Counted from the stretch's first letter, positions 44,101 through 52,945 are shown. The stretch: 64,000 bases of DNA from Nocardiopsis gilva YIM 90087 (GCF_002263495.1 NZ_CP022753.1:3038001-3102000); one strand, 5' to 3'. Notes: generated from the sequence alone by a model not told the origin. Program-made: numbers and translations.

Positions 44101-44665
44101 CGTCTACGGCTACTACCCCTGCTACAGCGAGAACGACGACCTCGTCGTGCTCGACGAGGACGGCGGCGAGCGGACCCGGTTCACCTTCCCCCGGCAGCGG
44201 CGCGACCGGCACCTGTGCCTGTCCGACTTCTTCCGGCCCAAGGAGTCCGGCGAGACCGACGTCGTGGCCTTCCAGGTCGTCACCGTCGGATCGGCCATCA
44301 GCCAGGCCACCGCCGAGATGTTCGAGAAGAACGCCTACCGCGACTACCTGGAGCTGCACGGACTGTCCGTGCAGCTCACCGAGGCACTCGCGGAGTACTG
44401 GCACACGCGGGTCCGCGCCGAGCTCGGATTCGCCGGGGATGACCCGGCCGACCTCGACGCGTTCTTCAAGCTGGGCTACCGCGGCGCCCGGTTCTCCCTG
44501 GGGTACGGGGCCTGCCCGAACCTGGAGGACCGCGCCAAGATCATGAAGCTCCTCGAACCCGAGCGCGTTGGCGTCACGTTGTCCGAGGAGTTCCAACTCG
44601 TTCCCGAACAGGCAACCGACGCGATCGTCATTCATCACCCGGAAGCGAAATACTTCAACGCATGA
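41198..44665 (+). CDS. metH: Cobalamin-dependent methionine synthase
   Basis: Transfers a methyl group from methyltetrahydrofolate through cobalamin to homocysteine, giving methionine. The 1,155-aa chain has all four modules: the homocysteine domain with zinc Cys225 (GLNCATGP) and Cys291/292 (GGCCGTTP), the pterin domain (ERTNANGSKKF, VNSVNYEDGD, GLSNISFGL), the cobalamin domain with DVHDIGKN (His735 as lower ligand) and the C-terminal SAM-dependent reactivation domain (PCYSENDDLVV, ELGFAGDDP, RGARFSLGYGACPNLEDR). The ATG at 41198 is preceded by AAGGG at short spacing; an in-frame GTG at 41156 lies within the leader hairpin and is unlikely. It overlaps the downstream phosphatase by ATGA. Confidence 0.97.
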   Translation: MSSRLSFRDALAQRVIIADGAMGTMLQAHDLDLDEFEGHEGCNEILNVTRPDIVRATHAEFFDVGVDCVETNTFGANFGNLGEYDIVDRTYELAESGARVAREAADEYSTPDHPRYVLGSVGPGTKLPTLGHAEFTTLRDYYEQCHTGLIEGGADAILIETCQDLLQTKAAVIAATRARRAAGSDIPIIAQVTIETTGTMLLGSEIGAALTALEPLDIDMIGLNCATGPAEMSEHLRFLAQHSRVPISCMPNAGLPQLGANGAVYPLLPNELADAHDTFTTEFGLSMVGGCCGTTPEHLRQVVERVHGRGVESRRPVSVPSAASLYQSVPFRQDTSYLAIGERTNANGSKKFREAMVEERYDDCVEIARDQIRDGAHLLDLCVDYVGRDGVADMKELASRMATASTLPLVLDSTESAVLEAGLQLVGGRAVVNSVNYEDGDGPDSRINKIMPLIREHGAAVVALTIDEDGQARTAEWKVRVAVRLIEELTGTWGMRVGDIIVDALTFPIATGQDETRRDGIETIEAIKEIKRRYPEVQTTLGLSNISFGLNPAARIVLNSVFLHECVEAGLDSAIVHASKILPMNRIPDEQRQVALDMVYDRRTEDYDPLAKFLELFEGVDAKALKASRAEELAALPLAERLERRIIDGEMVGIEADLDEALTERSALQIVNETLLAGMKVVGDLFGSGEMQLPFVLKSAEVMKSAVAYLEPHMEKTDDDGKGRIVLATVKGDVHDIGKNLVDIILSNNGYDVVNLGIKQPVSTILEAAQEQRADVIGMSGLLVKSTVIMKENLEEMNSRGISENYPVLLGGAALTRSFVEQDLAEMFEGDVRYAKDAFEGLRLMDAFMAVKRGVEGAELPALRKRRVKGGAKLQVTEPEEMPARSDVSTTNTVPEPPFWGERISKGLPLADYTAFLDERALFMGQWGLKASRGGGPSYEELVETEGRPRMRMWLDRIKTEGWLEAAVVYGYYPCYSENDDLVVLDEDGGERTRFTFPRQRRDRHLCLSDFFRPKESGETDVVAFQVVTVGSAISQATAEMFEKNAYRDYLELHGLSVQLTEALAEYWHTRVRAELGFAGDDPADLDAFFKLGYRGARFSLGYGACPNLEDRAKIMKLLEPERVGVTLSEEFQLVPEQATDAIVIHHPEAKYFNA

Positions 44666-45381
44666 CTCATACCGAGACCGGCGGCACGCCCGGGGACCCT
44701 GCGATCCAGCAGGCCCCGGGCGGCGCCCTGCAGGCCGTCCTGTTCGACATGGACGGCACCCTGATCGACAGCGAGGGCCTGTGGGGGGAGGCCGAACGCA
44801 GCGTCGTCGCCGGGCTCGGCGGTGTGTGGACCGAGGAGGACCACGAGCGCAACGTCGGCGGCGCGACCGCCGCCGTTGCGCGCTACATCATCGACCTGAC
44901 CGGAGCCGAGGTCTCCGAGACCGAGGTGGGGCTGCGGCTGTACGAGGAGTTCGGCCGGCTGCTGGCCGACGGCGCCGAACTGCGCCCGGGCGCCAAGGAG
45001 CTGGTGCGTCTGGTGGCCGCCTCCGATCTGCCGGTGGCCCTGGTCACCTCCACCGAGCGCCGCCTGGTGGAGCGCGCGATCGGCGGCATCGGCCTGAGCT
45101 CCTTCGACCTGAGCGTGGCCGGTGACGAGGTGGACCACAACAAGCCCCACCCCGACCCCTACCTCAAGGCGGCCGGCCTGCTCGGCGTGGACCCGCGGCG
45201 GTGCGTGGCGTTCGAGGACTCGGTCGTGGGCGTCGCCTCGGCGCGGGCCGCGGGCTGCGTCACGGTCGCCGTGCCCAACCATGTCGAGATCGCTCCGGCC
45301 GACGGGCTCACCGTGATCGACTCGCTGGTCGGCCTCGACCTGGAGGGGCTCCACGGTCTCGCTGACGGGGCGCGGGGCTGA
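44662..45381 (+). CDS. HAD-superfamily phosphatase
   Basis: A 239-aa haloacid-dehalogenase-type hydrolase, beta-phosphoglucomutase/phosphoglycolate-phosphatase-like subgroup, expected to cleave a small phosphorylated metabolite in the cytoplasm. Motif I VLFDMDGTLIDSEG near residue 29, motif II LVTSTERR near 132, motif III Lys in HNKPHPDPYLKAA near 160, motif IV FEDSVVGVASARAAG near 184. Its ATG overlaps the metH TGA (ATGA), so the two are translated together. Substrate unknown; metH coupling is frequent in actinobacteria. Confidence 0.9.
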   Translation: MTHTETGGTPGDPAIQQAPGGALQAVLFDMDGTLIDSEGLWGEAERSVVAGLGGVWTEEDHERNVGGATAAVARYIIDLTGAEVSETEVGLRLYEEFGRLLADGAELRPGAKELVRLVAASDLPVALVTSTERRLVERAIGGIGLSSFDLSVAGDEVDHNKPHPDPYLKAAGLLGVDPRRCVAFEDSVVGVASARAAGCVTVAVPNHVEIAPADGLTVIDSLVGLDLEGLHGLADGARG

Positions 45382-45530
45382 TACCGCGGCATAAAACCAG
45401 ACAAGTTATCCCACCTTAGACAAAATGTGACCTACGCCTCCGTAGAGTCAGCCGTTATGTGCGTCACAACCGCAGGGGCGCCGTCCGGTGTCGAGAACCC
45501 GGCCCGGCGGCGTGCCCGGGGGGACGTCGG

Positions 45531-45545
45531 TGTGATGCGCTCACA
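45531..45545. promoter_or_regulatory. TGTGA-N5-TCACA palindrome upstream of the peptide-binding gene
   Basis: A perfect inverted repeat with a 5-base spacer, 30 bp before the GTG at 45575. It resembles a CRP-type site, though CRP normally uses a 6-base spacer. An A/T-rich island at 45390-45430 upstream is a likely promoter. Confidence 0.35.
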
Positions 45546-45574
45546 TCCGGTGATACTCGACGAGAGGGCGGACA

Positions 45575-47344
45575 GTGAGACGAACGGCGATCGGATCCGC
45601 GGCGCTCGGCGCCGCGGCGATCCTGCTGCTGAGCGCGTGTGGCGGCGGCGGTGACAACGGCGGGGGCGGTACGGCCGCGGCCGAGTTCGACGCGGGACTC
45701 ACCGAGGTGGTGAACCCCGGCGAGGAGACCGGCGGCACGCTGCGCTTCGCGATCACCACGAACGTGGAGAGCACCGACCCGGGCAACATCTACTACGGCT
45801 ACATGTGGAACTTCAGCCGCCTGTACGCCCGGACGCTCTACACCTATGCGGCCAAGCCCGGCGACGCCGGCCGCGAGGTCGTGCCCGACCTCGCCGAGGG
45901 AATGCCCGAGGTCAGCGACGACGGGAAGACCTACACCGTCAAGCTGAAGAAGGGCATGAAGTTCGAGGACGGCGCGGAGATCGTCGCCGAGGACATCAAG
46001 TACGCGATCGCCCGCAGTAACTTCGGCGACAAGGCCCTGCCCAACGGCCCCAAGTACTACAAGGAGCACCTCGACGCCAAGGGCTACGAGGGCGTCTACG
46101 AGGACAAGGGCGACCCGCTCAAGGGCTTCGACGCGATCGAGACCCCCGATGACCACACCCTGGTCTTCCACCTCAAGGGCGCCTTCGCGGACTTCCCCTA
46201 CGTGCTGGTGCAGCCGCAGAGCGCCCCGGTCCCCGCCGACGCCGACACCGGCGAGCGCTACATGTCCTCCGTGGTCTCCAGCGGTCCCTACAAGTTCGAG
46301 GGCGACTACCAGCCGGGCAACGGGTTCACACTGGTCCGCAACGACGAGTGGGACGCCGAGTCCGACCCGGTCCGCACGGCCCTGCCCGACAAGATCACCG
46401 TCGAGGAGGGCATCAACCAGGACGAGATCGACAAGCGACTGGCCACCGGCAAGCTCGACGTCGACCTCTCCGGTACCGGCCTGGGCCCGGCGCAGAAGGG
46501 CAAGGTCTTCACCGACGAGACGGCGAAGGCGCGACTGGACAACCCGGAGAACAGCGCCCACTACTACCTCACCATCAACACCCAGGTGAAGCCGTTCGAC
46601 AACCTGGCCTGCCGGCAGGCCGTGCAGTACGCGATGGACCGCGACGCGGTACACCGCGCCTGGGGCGGCGACGCGGGCGGCACCCCGGCCACCCAGATCC
46701 TGCCCCCGGCGGTGCCCGGCTCCAACCCGGACCTGGACCTCTACCCGTCCAAGAACGACGACAGCAAGGGCGACGTCGAGCAGGCCGAGAAGAAGCTGGA
46801 CGAGTGCGGCGAGGGCGACGGCGTCAAGACCAACCTCGGGGTCCGCTCCGACCGCCCGGCCGAGGTCGCGGCCGCCGAGGCCATCCAGGAGGGCCTGAAG
46901 CGCGCCGGGATCGACGTGAACATCCAGCAGTTCCCGTCGGACACGTTCACCAACACCCAGGCCGGTTCGCCGAGCTTCGTGCACGACAAGAAGCTCGGTC
47001 TGAACATCTACGGCTGGATGCCCGACTGGCCCACCGGCTACGGGTACTTCAGCCAGATCGTCGACGGCGACGCCATCAAGAAGGCCGGTAACTCCAACAT
47101 CTCCGAGCTCGACGATCCGGAGATCAACAAGCTCCTCGACGAGGTCGTGGCGATCGAGGACGAGGACGAGCGGAACAAGGTCTACGCCGAGATCGACAAG
47201 AAGGTGATGGAGCAGGCCGTCATCGCGCCGATGGTGTTCCACAAGGCGGTGCTGTACCGCCCGGACAACCTGACCAACGTCTTCTTCAACCCCAGCTGGA
47301 AGATGTACGACTACGCGACGTTGGGCACGACCGCCGGCGAGTGA
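45575..47344 (+). CDS. Peptide ABC transporter substrate-binding lipoprotein (family 5), copy 1
   Basis: A 589-aa extracytoplasmic peptide-binding protein. The lipobox LLSAC with Cys near residue 22 follows a short basic signal; a Gly-rich tether comes next. Family 5 features: GGTLRFAITTNVESTDPGN near 53, PDLAEGMPEVSDDGKTYTVKL near 104, AEDIKYAIARS, and the C-terminal MPDWPTGYGYFSQIVDG. The GTG has GAGAGGG about eight bases upstream. It is strongly similar to the copy at 49959 throughout, so one arose by duplication. No permease gene follows; a hairpin repeat and an unrelated gene separate it from the transporter block. Confidence 0.92.
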   Translation: MRRTAIGSAALGAAAILLLSACGGGGDNGGGGTAAAEFDAGLTEVVNPGEETGGTLRFAITTNVESTDPGNIYYGYMWNFSRLYARTLYTYAAKPGDAGREVVPDLAEGMPEVSDDGKTYTVKLKKGMKFEDGAEIVAEDIKYAIARSNFGDKALPNGPKYYKEHLDAKGYEGVYEDKGDPLKGFDAIETPDDHTLVFHLKGAFADFPYVLVQPQSAPVPADADTGERYMSSVVSSGPYKFEGDYQPGNGFTLVRNDEWDAESDPVRTALPDKITVEEGINQDEIDKRLATGKLDVDLSGTGLGPAQKGKVFTDETAKARLDNPENSAHYYLTINTQVKPFDNLACRQAVQYAMDRDAVHRAWGGDAGGTPATQILPPAVPGSNPDLDLYPSKNDDSKGDVEQAEKKLDECGEGDGVKTNLGVRSDRPAEVAAAEAIQEGLKRAGIDVNIQQFPSDTFTNTQAGSPSFVHDKKLGLNIYGWMPDWPTGYGYFSQIVDGDAIKKAGNSNISELDDPEINKLLDEVVAIEDEDERNKVYAEIDKKVMEQAVIAPMVFHKAVLYRPDNLTNVFFNPSWKMYDYATLGTTAGE

Positions 47345-47465
47345 CCTGACAGAAGCGGCGGCGCCACCGCCGCGCGGCCGAACCGCTGACCCGCTCCTGC
47401 GACCGGAGCGGGCCAGCGGACGGTCCGGGGTATCGGCCCGGTCTGGGCCGCGTCCGCGCCGGGCC

Positions 47466-47535
47466 CTCCGTTGATCTCGGTCAAGTGCACCGAATTCCAG
47501 CGATTATTCGGTGCACTTGGCCGAGATCAACGGAG
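47466..47535. repeat. Dispersed hairpin repeat, copy 3
   Basis: Arms 47466-47495 and 47506-47535 pair over 30 bp with one U-G wobble, around a 10-nt loop. The inner stem is TCAAGTGCACCGAAT. It lies 120 bp after the peptide-binding gene and about 115 bp before the next gene in the same orientation, the only copy between co-directional genes. The rest of the 47345-47651 gap holds nothing recognisable. Confidence 0.9.
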
Positions 47536-47651
47536 GAACGGGTGGCATCGGTGGTCAACGGCCAGTCGTCCACCGTGCCCACCCTGACACGCCGACTCCC
47601 TAGGGGAATGACCGGATGTGCGTGGGGCCGTGTGGGTGCGACACTGGGGAC

Positions 47652-48161
47652 ATGGGTGTTCCGGAACAGTTGCCGATCGCGGGCCCGATGCTTGGGGCCG
47701 CCCTCACGGTCGTGGGTCTGCTCATCTCCTGGATGGTGTGGCGTCGCAGGGGCTCCGCGGCCGGGCTCCGCGGTGTGGCGTGGTCGCTGCTGCCGCTGGC
47801 GGCAGGACTCATGGGCCTGATGACGATCGTGTGGCGGCTGGTGTTCGACCTCTCCCGCTTCTTCGCGTCCCTCATCTTCAACCCGATCGTGTGGGCCGGG
47901 GTCGTGGTGGCCGGTCTGGCCGTCGTGCTGTGGGTGGTCTCGGGGATCATGCGGGCACGCGGCATCGGTACCGGTGGCGCCAAGCCGGCGCCCAAGGCCG
48001 CCGAGACCGGTGGTGGGGCCGCCCCGGAGATCGCCGGGGCGCAGGCCGCCCCCGCGTCGAGCCCGAAGCAGCCCAAGCAGCCCAAGCAGGCCGCTCAGTC
48101 GGCGGCCGACGACGACTTCAGCGACATCGAGGCCTTGCTGCGCAAGCGCGGAATCGAGTAG
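47652..48161 (+). CDS. Actinobacterial membrane protein of unknown function
   Basis: A 169-aa protein with three transmembrane helices (PMLGAALTVVGLLISWMVW, WSLLPLAAGLMGLMTIVW, FNPIVWAGVVVAGLAVVLWVV) and a cytoplasmic tail rich in Ala, Pro and Lys with three PKQ-type repeats. It ends in an acidic motif, DDDFSDIEALLRKRGIE, that looks like a conserved docking tail. The ATG has TGGGGA immediately upstream. It is followed by a strong terminator, so it is a single-gene unit placed between the two peptide-transporter segments. I know no function for this family. Confidence 0.78.
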   Translation: MGVPEQLPIAGPMLGAALTVVGLLISWMVWRRRGSAAGLRGVAWSLLPLAAGLMGLMTIVWRLVFDLSRFFASLIFNPIVWAGVVVAGLAVVLWVVSGIMRARGIGTGGAKPAPKAAETGGGAAPEIAGAQAAPASSPKQPKQPKQAAQSAADDDFSDIEALLRKRGIE

Positions 48162-48184
48162 CCCACGCCCGACAACAGGTGAGC

Positions 48185-48218
48185 CAGGGGCCGGAGGGGA
48201 CATCCCCTCCGGCCCCTG
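48185..48218 (+). terminator. Strong terminator hairpin
   Basis: CAGGGGCCGGAGGGGA pairs perfectly with TCCCCTCCGGCCCCTG around a 2-nt loop, followed by TGTGTTGTGT. It begins 24 bp after the membrane-protein stop. Confidence 0.85.
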
Positions 48219-48863
48219 TGTGTTGTGTGCCGGGGACGCGGTGCCGTCGCGTGCTCGGTGGAGCCTGGGGCGGATCGCCGTCGCGGCATGGCACTTAAGC
48301 CCGGCTGAAGTCCGCGGATCGGCCGTACTTCGGGCGTCCCAGAGGCATATGGGCGCGTGAGGCGCAACTGATTTTGCCAATTTCGGACGTCCGTGACTGG
48401 AATTCGGCGGGGGTGGGCGGCGGCAGATTCCTCACTACGCGTGAGCGAACGGACAATCCGGCGCGTCCTGTCCTCCTTGTCTTCGCCGGTCAGGCACACT
48501 CTGTGGTGAGAGTTATGCCGTGTGTCACGTTGCAGCATGTGACGGGTTCGTGTTTCTCAAATCACAATTCGGCCACATCGCGGCTTACTGGACGGTTTGT
48601 GTCTAAACCGGGCGTAAATTGATCGCGATGCACCGTTAGGTGGGTCACATGCGTTAGCTGTGTTGATGTCCCGAGCTAAGTCAGCATGGTGCCGCGCATA
48701 CCCGGTGGCCGGACTCATCCTTGCGCCGCCGGTGCGGGTCGACCTGTCGGCCCGGGGCACTCGACCAGTGCCGCACCAGGGCCCGAGGGGACATCCCCCG
48801 ACGGGCCCTGATCGGAATTCAGGGCCGCGCCAAAAGCGGGACTAGTGGGGGAGTAGTGGTGCA
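48219..48863. promoter_or_regulatory. Long upstream region of the peptide transporter operon
   Basis: 645 bp without a credible gene. It is more A/T-rich than its surroundings at 48530-48660 and contains CGGTTT-N6-AAACCG (about 48591-48608) and a looser GTCAC...GTGAC symmetry near 48526-48545, both candidate regulator sites. A hairpin at 48777 follows. The transporter operon promoter is probably here. Confidence 0.5.
48777..48810 (+). terminator. Hairpin before the permease gene, possible attenuator
   Basis: CAGGGCCCG pairs with CGGGCCCTG, with an inner GGGGACATCCCC. The same GAGGGGACATCCCC core occurs in the terminator at 48185. As it lies 54 bp before the permease ATG and follows no gene, it could attenuate the operon transcript. 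Confidence 0.5.
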
Positions 48864-49886
48864 ATGACCGCGCCTTCGGACGTACCTGGGACGGCGGAGG
48901 AGGCCGGGGCGGAGGCCCAACCGCGACGTGCCGACGCCGCGAGCCGTTCCCTTCGACAGATTGCCTGGCAGCGGTTCCGACAGGACAAGGTCGCGCTGAC
49001 CGGTGGCATCGTCGTCGTACTTCTGATCGTGATCGCGATCCTCGCGCCACTGCTGGTGAAGTTCGTCGGCTACCCGCCGAACCAGTTCAACCAGGCGCCG
49101 ATCGACCCCCTCACCGGCGGCGTGCTCAACGACCCGAACGACCCCACGAGCGGCATCGACCCCTGGGGCGGGATGAGCCTCGACCACCTGCTCGGCCTGG
49201 AGCCGGTCAACGGCCGCGACCTGTTCAGCCGGATCGTCTACGGCGCGCAGATCTCGCTGCTCGTCGCCTTCGGCGCCACCGTTCTGTGCGTCTTCATCGG
49301 CACCGTGCTGGGCAGCCTCGCCGGCTACTTCGGCGGCTGGGTCGACACCGTCATCAGCCGGGCGATGGACATCTTCCTCGCGTTCCCGCTGCTGCTCTTC
49401 GCCATCGCGCTGGCCGGTGTCATCCCCGACGGCGCGTTCGGGCTGACGGGCAACGGGCTGCGCGTCGCCCTGCTCATCTTCATCATCGGGTTCTTCAACT
49501 GGCCCTATATCGGCCGCATCGTGCGCGGCCAGACGCTCTCGTTCAAGGAGCGCGAGTTCGTCGAGGCCGCGCGGAGCCTCGGGGCGAGCAACCGGTACAT
49601 CCTCTTCCGGGAGATCCTGCCCAACCTCATCACCCCGATCCTCATCTACTCCACGCTGCTGATCCCGACGAACATCCTGTTCGAGGCGGCGCTGTCCTTC
49701 CTCGGGGTCGGCATCAACCCGCCCACACCCACGTGGGGCGGCATGATCTCCGACTCGCTGCAGTACTACACCACCTCGCCGCACTTCGTGATCATCCCGG
49801 GTCTGGCGATCTTCATCACCGTGCTCGCCTTCAACCTCCTCGGTGACGGCCTGCGCGACGCGTTCGACCCGAGGTCCTCCGACTGA
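48864..49886 (+). CDS. Peptide ABC transporter permease (DppC/OppC type)
   Basis: A 340-aa inner-membrane permease that pairs with the DppB-type subunit at 51815 to import oligopeptides. An N-terminal helix (LTGGIVVVLLIVIAILAPLLV) precedes a roughly 85-residue loop and five further helices. The ATPase-docking EAA motif is visible (VEAARSLGASNRYILFREIL), and GRDLFSRIVYGAQISLLVA is typical of DppC. It is first in the operon, before the binding protein and the other permease, an unusual gene order (C-A-B-DF). Confidence 0.93.
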   Translation: MTAPSDVPGTAEEAGAEAQPRRADAASRSLRQIAWQRFRQDKVALTGGIVVVLLIVIAILAPLLVKFVGYPPNQFNQAPIDPLTGGVLNDPNDPTSGIDPWGGMSLDHLLGLEPVNGRDLFSRIVYGAQISLLVAFGATVLCVFIGTVLGSLAGYFGGWVDTVISRAMDIFLAFPLLLFAIALAGVIPDGAFGLTGNGLRVALLIFIIGFFNWPYIGRIVRGQTLSFKEREFVEAARSLGASNRYILFREILPNLITPILIYSTLLIPTNILFEAALSFLGVGINPPTPTWGGMISDSLQYYTTSPHFVIIPGLAIFITVLAFNLLGDGLRDAFDPRSSD

Positions 49887-49958
49887 CGGGCGGCGGCGCC
49901 CACCCGGCTCCGCCACCCCCACGGACGGCACAACCCACGTCTGCGAGAAAGGCAGGAC

Positions 49959-51716
49959 ATGACGAAACGAGCTCTGGGGTTCGTCGCGCTCGGCGCGGCG
50001 GCGACCTTGCTGCTGAGCGCATGCGGAGGCGGCGGAGGCGCCGGTGGAGGCGGGGAAGCCGCCTTCAACCAGGGGGAGACCGAGATCGTCAACCCTTCGG
50101 ACGAGAAGGGCGGCACGCTGCGCTACGCCCACTCGTCGGACTTCGACTCCACCGACCCGGGCAACATGTACTACGCCTTCGCGTGGAACTTCAGCCGCTA
50201 CTACGCACGCACCCTGCTGACCTACACCACGTCCCCCGGGGTCGAGGGCACCGAGCTCCAGCCGGACCTCGCCGAGGGGATGCCCGAGGTCAGCGATGAC
50301 GGGAAGACCTACACCGTCAAGCTGAAGAAGGGGCTGAAGTACGAGAACGGCGAGGAGATCGTCGCCGAGGACGTCAAGTACGCGATCGCGCGCAGCAACT
50401 ACGGCGAGCAGCGGCTGCCCAACGGCCCGCAGTACTTCAAGAAGCTGCTGGCCGACAGTGAGGATTACGAGGGCCCCTACGCCGACAGCTCCGACCCGCT
50501 CCAGGGCTTCGGCGGCATCGAGACCCCGGACGACCACACCCTGGTCTTCCATCTCAAGAAGCCGTTCTCGGAGTTCGAGTACATCCTCATCCAGCCGCAG
50601 AGCGCCCCGGTCCCCGCCGAGGTCGACAAGGGCGTGCAGTACCAGAGCCACGTCCTGTCGTCCGGCCCCTACAAGTTCGACGGCGACTACAAGCCGGAGG
50701 AGAGCCTCAACCTCGTCCGCAACGACGAGTGGGACGCGGCGACCGACCCGATCCGCAAGGCACTGCCGGACCGCATCGAGGTCGAGCTCGGCGTCGAGCA
50801 GAACGAGATCGACCAGCGCCTGGTGAACGGGCAGCTCGACGTCGACCTCTCGACCTCCAGCGTCGGACCCGCGATGAAGGGCACCGTGCTCAGCGACGAG
50901 GCCAAGAAGGCCAACGTCGACAACCCGTCGGGCAACACGATGCGCTACGTCAACATCAACACCAAGGTCGAGCCGCTGGACGACCTCGCCTGCCGCCAGG
51001 CGGTCATGTTCGCGGTCGACCACGACGCGCTCCAGCGGGCCTGGGGCGGCCCCGTTGGCGGCGATATCCCGACGCAGATCATGCCGACGAGCCTCGAAGG
51101 CGCCGACACGAGCATCGACCTGTACCCGTCCGAGGACAACAAGGGCGACCTCGACAAGGCCAAGGCCAAGCTCGAGGAGTGCGGCGAGGACGACGGCTTC
51201 AAGGTCAACATCGGGGCCCGCTCCGACCGCCCGGCCGACGTCGCGACCGCCGAGGCCCTGCAAGCGAGCCTGAAGCGGGCGGGCATCGGTGCGTCGATCA
51301 AGCAGTACCCGTCGGACACCTACACCAACACCCAGGCCGGGTCGCCCGACTTCGTGCACGACAACGAGCTGGGCCTGACGGTTTTCGGCTGGGCCCCGGA
51401 CTGGCCCACCGGCTACGGCTTCATGAGCGAGATCGTCAACGGCGAGTCCATCCGCGACGCGGGTAACGCCAACATCTCCGAGTTCGACGACCCCGAGGTC
51501 AACAAGCTGTTCGCGGAGTCCGTCAAGGAACAGGACCCCGAGGCCCGTGCGGACAAGTACGCCCAGATCGACCGGATCGTCATGGAGAACGCGGTGATCC
51601 TCCCGGTCGTCCTCGAAAAGATGGTGTACTACCGCCCGGAGAACCTCACCAACGCCTACTACCACGTGGGCTACGCGGGGTACGACTTCATGGCCCTGGG
51701 CACCACCCGCGAGTAG
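49959..51716 (+). CDS. Peptide ABC transporter substrate-binding lipoprotein (family 5), copy 2
   Basis: A 585-aa extracytoplasmic peptide-binding protein, paralogue of the 45575 gene. Lipobox LLSAC near residue 21, Gly-rich tether, GGTLRYAHSSDFDSTDPGN, PDLAEGMPEVSDDGKTYTVKL identical to copy 1, and APDWPTGYGFMSEIVNG near the end. The ATG has GAAAGGCAGG upstream at good spacing. It lies between the two permease genes and is clearly the operon's own binding protein. Substrate specificity cannot be predicted; two binding proteins may share one transporter. Confidence 0.93.
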   Translation: MTKRALGFVALGAAATLLLSACGGGGGAGGGGEAAFNQGETEIVNPSDEKGGTLRYAHSSDFDSTDPGNMYYAFAWNFSRYYARTLLTYTTSPGVEGTELQPDLAEGMPEVSDDGKTYTVKLKKGLKYENGEEIVAEDVKYAIARSNYGEQRLPNGPQYFKKLLADSEDYEGPYADSSDPLQGFGGIETPDDHTLVFHLKKPFSEFEYILIQPQSAPVPAEVDKGVQYQSHVLSSGPYKFDGDYKPEESLNLVRNDEWDAATDPIRKALPDRIEVELGVEQNEIDQRLVNGQLDVDLSTSSVGPAMKGTVLSDEAKKANVDNPSGNTMRYVNINTKVEPLDDLACRQAVMFAVDHDALQRAWGGPVGGDIPTQIMPTSLEGADTSIDLYPSEDNKGDLDKAKAKLEECGEDDGFKVNIGARSDRPADVATAEALQASLKRAGIGASIKQYPSDTYTNTQAGSPDFVHDNELGLTVFGWAPDWPTGYGFMSEIVNGESIRDAGNANISEFDDPEVNKLFAESVKEQDPEARADKYAQIDRIVMENAVILPVVLEKMVYYRPENLTNAYYHVGYAGYDFMALGTTRE

Positions 51717-51814
51717 CGCATCCACCTCGATCGGTTTGAGAGAAGGCAGGTGAAGGCGGCGGGGGCGGTCGGACTCCCACAACGACTCCGACCGGCCCCG
51801 CGCCGCCGGTCAAG

Positions 51815-52828
51815 TTGCTGACATACATTCTTCGTCGCCTGGGCGCCGGCGTGCTGCTGCTCGCCATCGTCACCCTCGTGACGTTCCTGATCTTCTACGT
51901 CGTTCCGCGGCTGGCCGGACAGACCACCGAACAGCTCGCGACGATGTACGTGGGCAAGGCGCCCACGCCTGAGGCCATTCAGGCGACCATCGACCGGCTC
52001 GGTCTGGACCAGCCGATCGCCGTGCAGTTCTGGGAGTTCATCCGCGGCATCTTCTTCGGGGCCGAGTACCAGTTCGGCCGCGACACCGTGCAGTGCACGG
52101 CACCCTGCTTCGGCTACTCCTTCCAGAACTACCAGGAGGTCTTCCCAGAGATCGTCAAGCGGCTCCCGGTCACCTTCTCGCTGGCCATCGGGGCCGGTGT
52201 GATCTGGCTGATCGGCGGCGTCGCCGTGGGCGTCATCTCGGCCATCAAGAAGGGCAGCATCTTCGACCGCGTCGCCATGGGCGTCGCCCTGGCCGGGGTC
52301 TCCCTGCCGATCTTCTTCACCGGCCTGCTCTGCCTGGCGTTCCTCGTGCACGCCACCGGCTGGTTCGCCAGTCCCTCCTACACCCCGTTCACCCACAATC
52401 CGGTGGCCTGGGCGGGCGGACTGATCCTGCCCTGGATCACCCTGGCGTTCCTGCACGCGGCCCAGTACGCGCGCCAGACCCGCGCCGGCATGCTGGAGAC
52501 CATGGGCGAGGACTACATCCGCACCGCGCGGGCCAAGGGCCTGGCCGAGCGCAGGGTCGTGCTCAAGCACGGCCTGCGGCCCACCCTCACCCCGATCGTC
52601 ACCATCTTCGGCCTGGACCTGGGCCTGGTGCTCGGCGGTGCGGTGCTCACCGAGACCGTGTTCTCCCTCAACGGCATCGGCCGCTACGCCGTGACGGCGA
52701 TCGTGCAGAGCGACCTGCCCGTCATCTTGGGTGTCACCCTGTTCGGCGCGTTCTTCATCGTCGTCTGCAACCTCATCGTCGACCTGCTCTACGCCTGGGT
52801 GGACCCCCGGGTCAGAGTCACGGCCTGA
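51815..52828 (+). CDS. Peptide ABC transporter permease (DppB/OppB type)
   Basis: A 337-aa permease with the classical DppB N-terminus (LTYILRRLGAGVLLLAIVTLVTF), a large extracytoplasmic loop with two Cys (VQCTAPCFGYS), five more helices and the EAA motif YIRTARAKGLAERRVVLKHGLRP. It ends with the typical LLYAWVDPRVR. The TTG start at 51815 is chosen from family alignment; the ribosome site is weak, perhaps relying on transcript read-through from the binding-protein gene 98 bp upstream. Confidence 0.92.
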   Translation: MLTYILRRLGAGVLLLAIVTLVTFLIFYVVPRLAGQTTEQLATMYVGKAPTPEAIQATIDRLGLDQPIAVQFWEFIRGIFFGAEYQFGRDTVQCTAPCFGYSFQNYQEVFPEIVKRLPVTFSLAIGAGVIWLIGGVAVGVISAIKKGSIFDRVAMGVALAGVSLPIFFTGLLCLAFLVHATGWFASPSYTPFTHNPVAWAGGLILPWITLAFLHAAQYARQTRAGMLETMGEDYIRTARAKGLAERRVVLKHGLRPTLTPIVTIFGLDLGLVLGGAVLTETVFSLNGIGRYAVTAIVQSDLPVILGVTLFGAFFIVVCNLIVDLLYAWVDPRVRVTA

Positions 52829-52945
52829 CGACCCCCGGCCGCCGGAGCCAACCCCGGCGGCCGGTCCGAGCCAACGCAGAGCAGTCCTCTCACCCCTGGC
52901 CCGACCATCCGGCGGGCCGGGGCCCGAGCCGAAGGAAGACCGGCA

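Noticed and set aside
41189-44638. Open frame of 1,149 codons antisense to metH
   Set aside because: It is the mirror of a high-GC coding strand; composition is typical of antisense frames (Leu/Gly/Val/Arg with His-Asp runs), and metH is unambiguous.
45531-45545. Firm CRP-binding site
   Set aside because: TGTGA and TCACA are separated by 5 rather than 6 bases and no CRP-type regulator is nearby, so only a low-confidence regulatory entry was kept.
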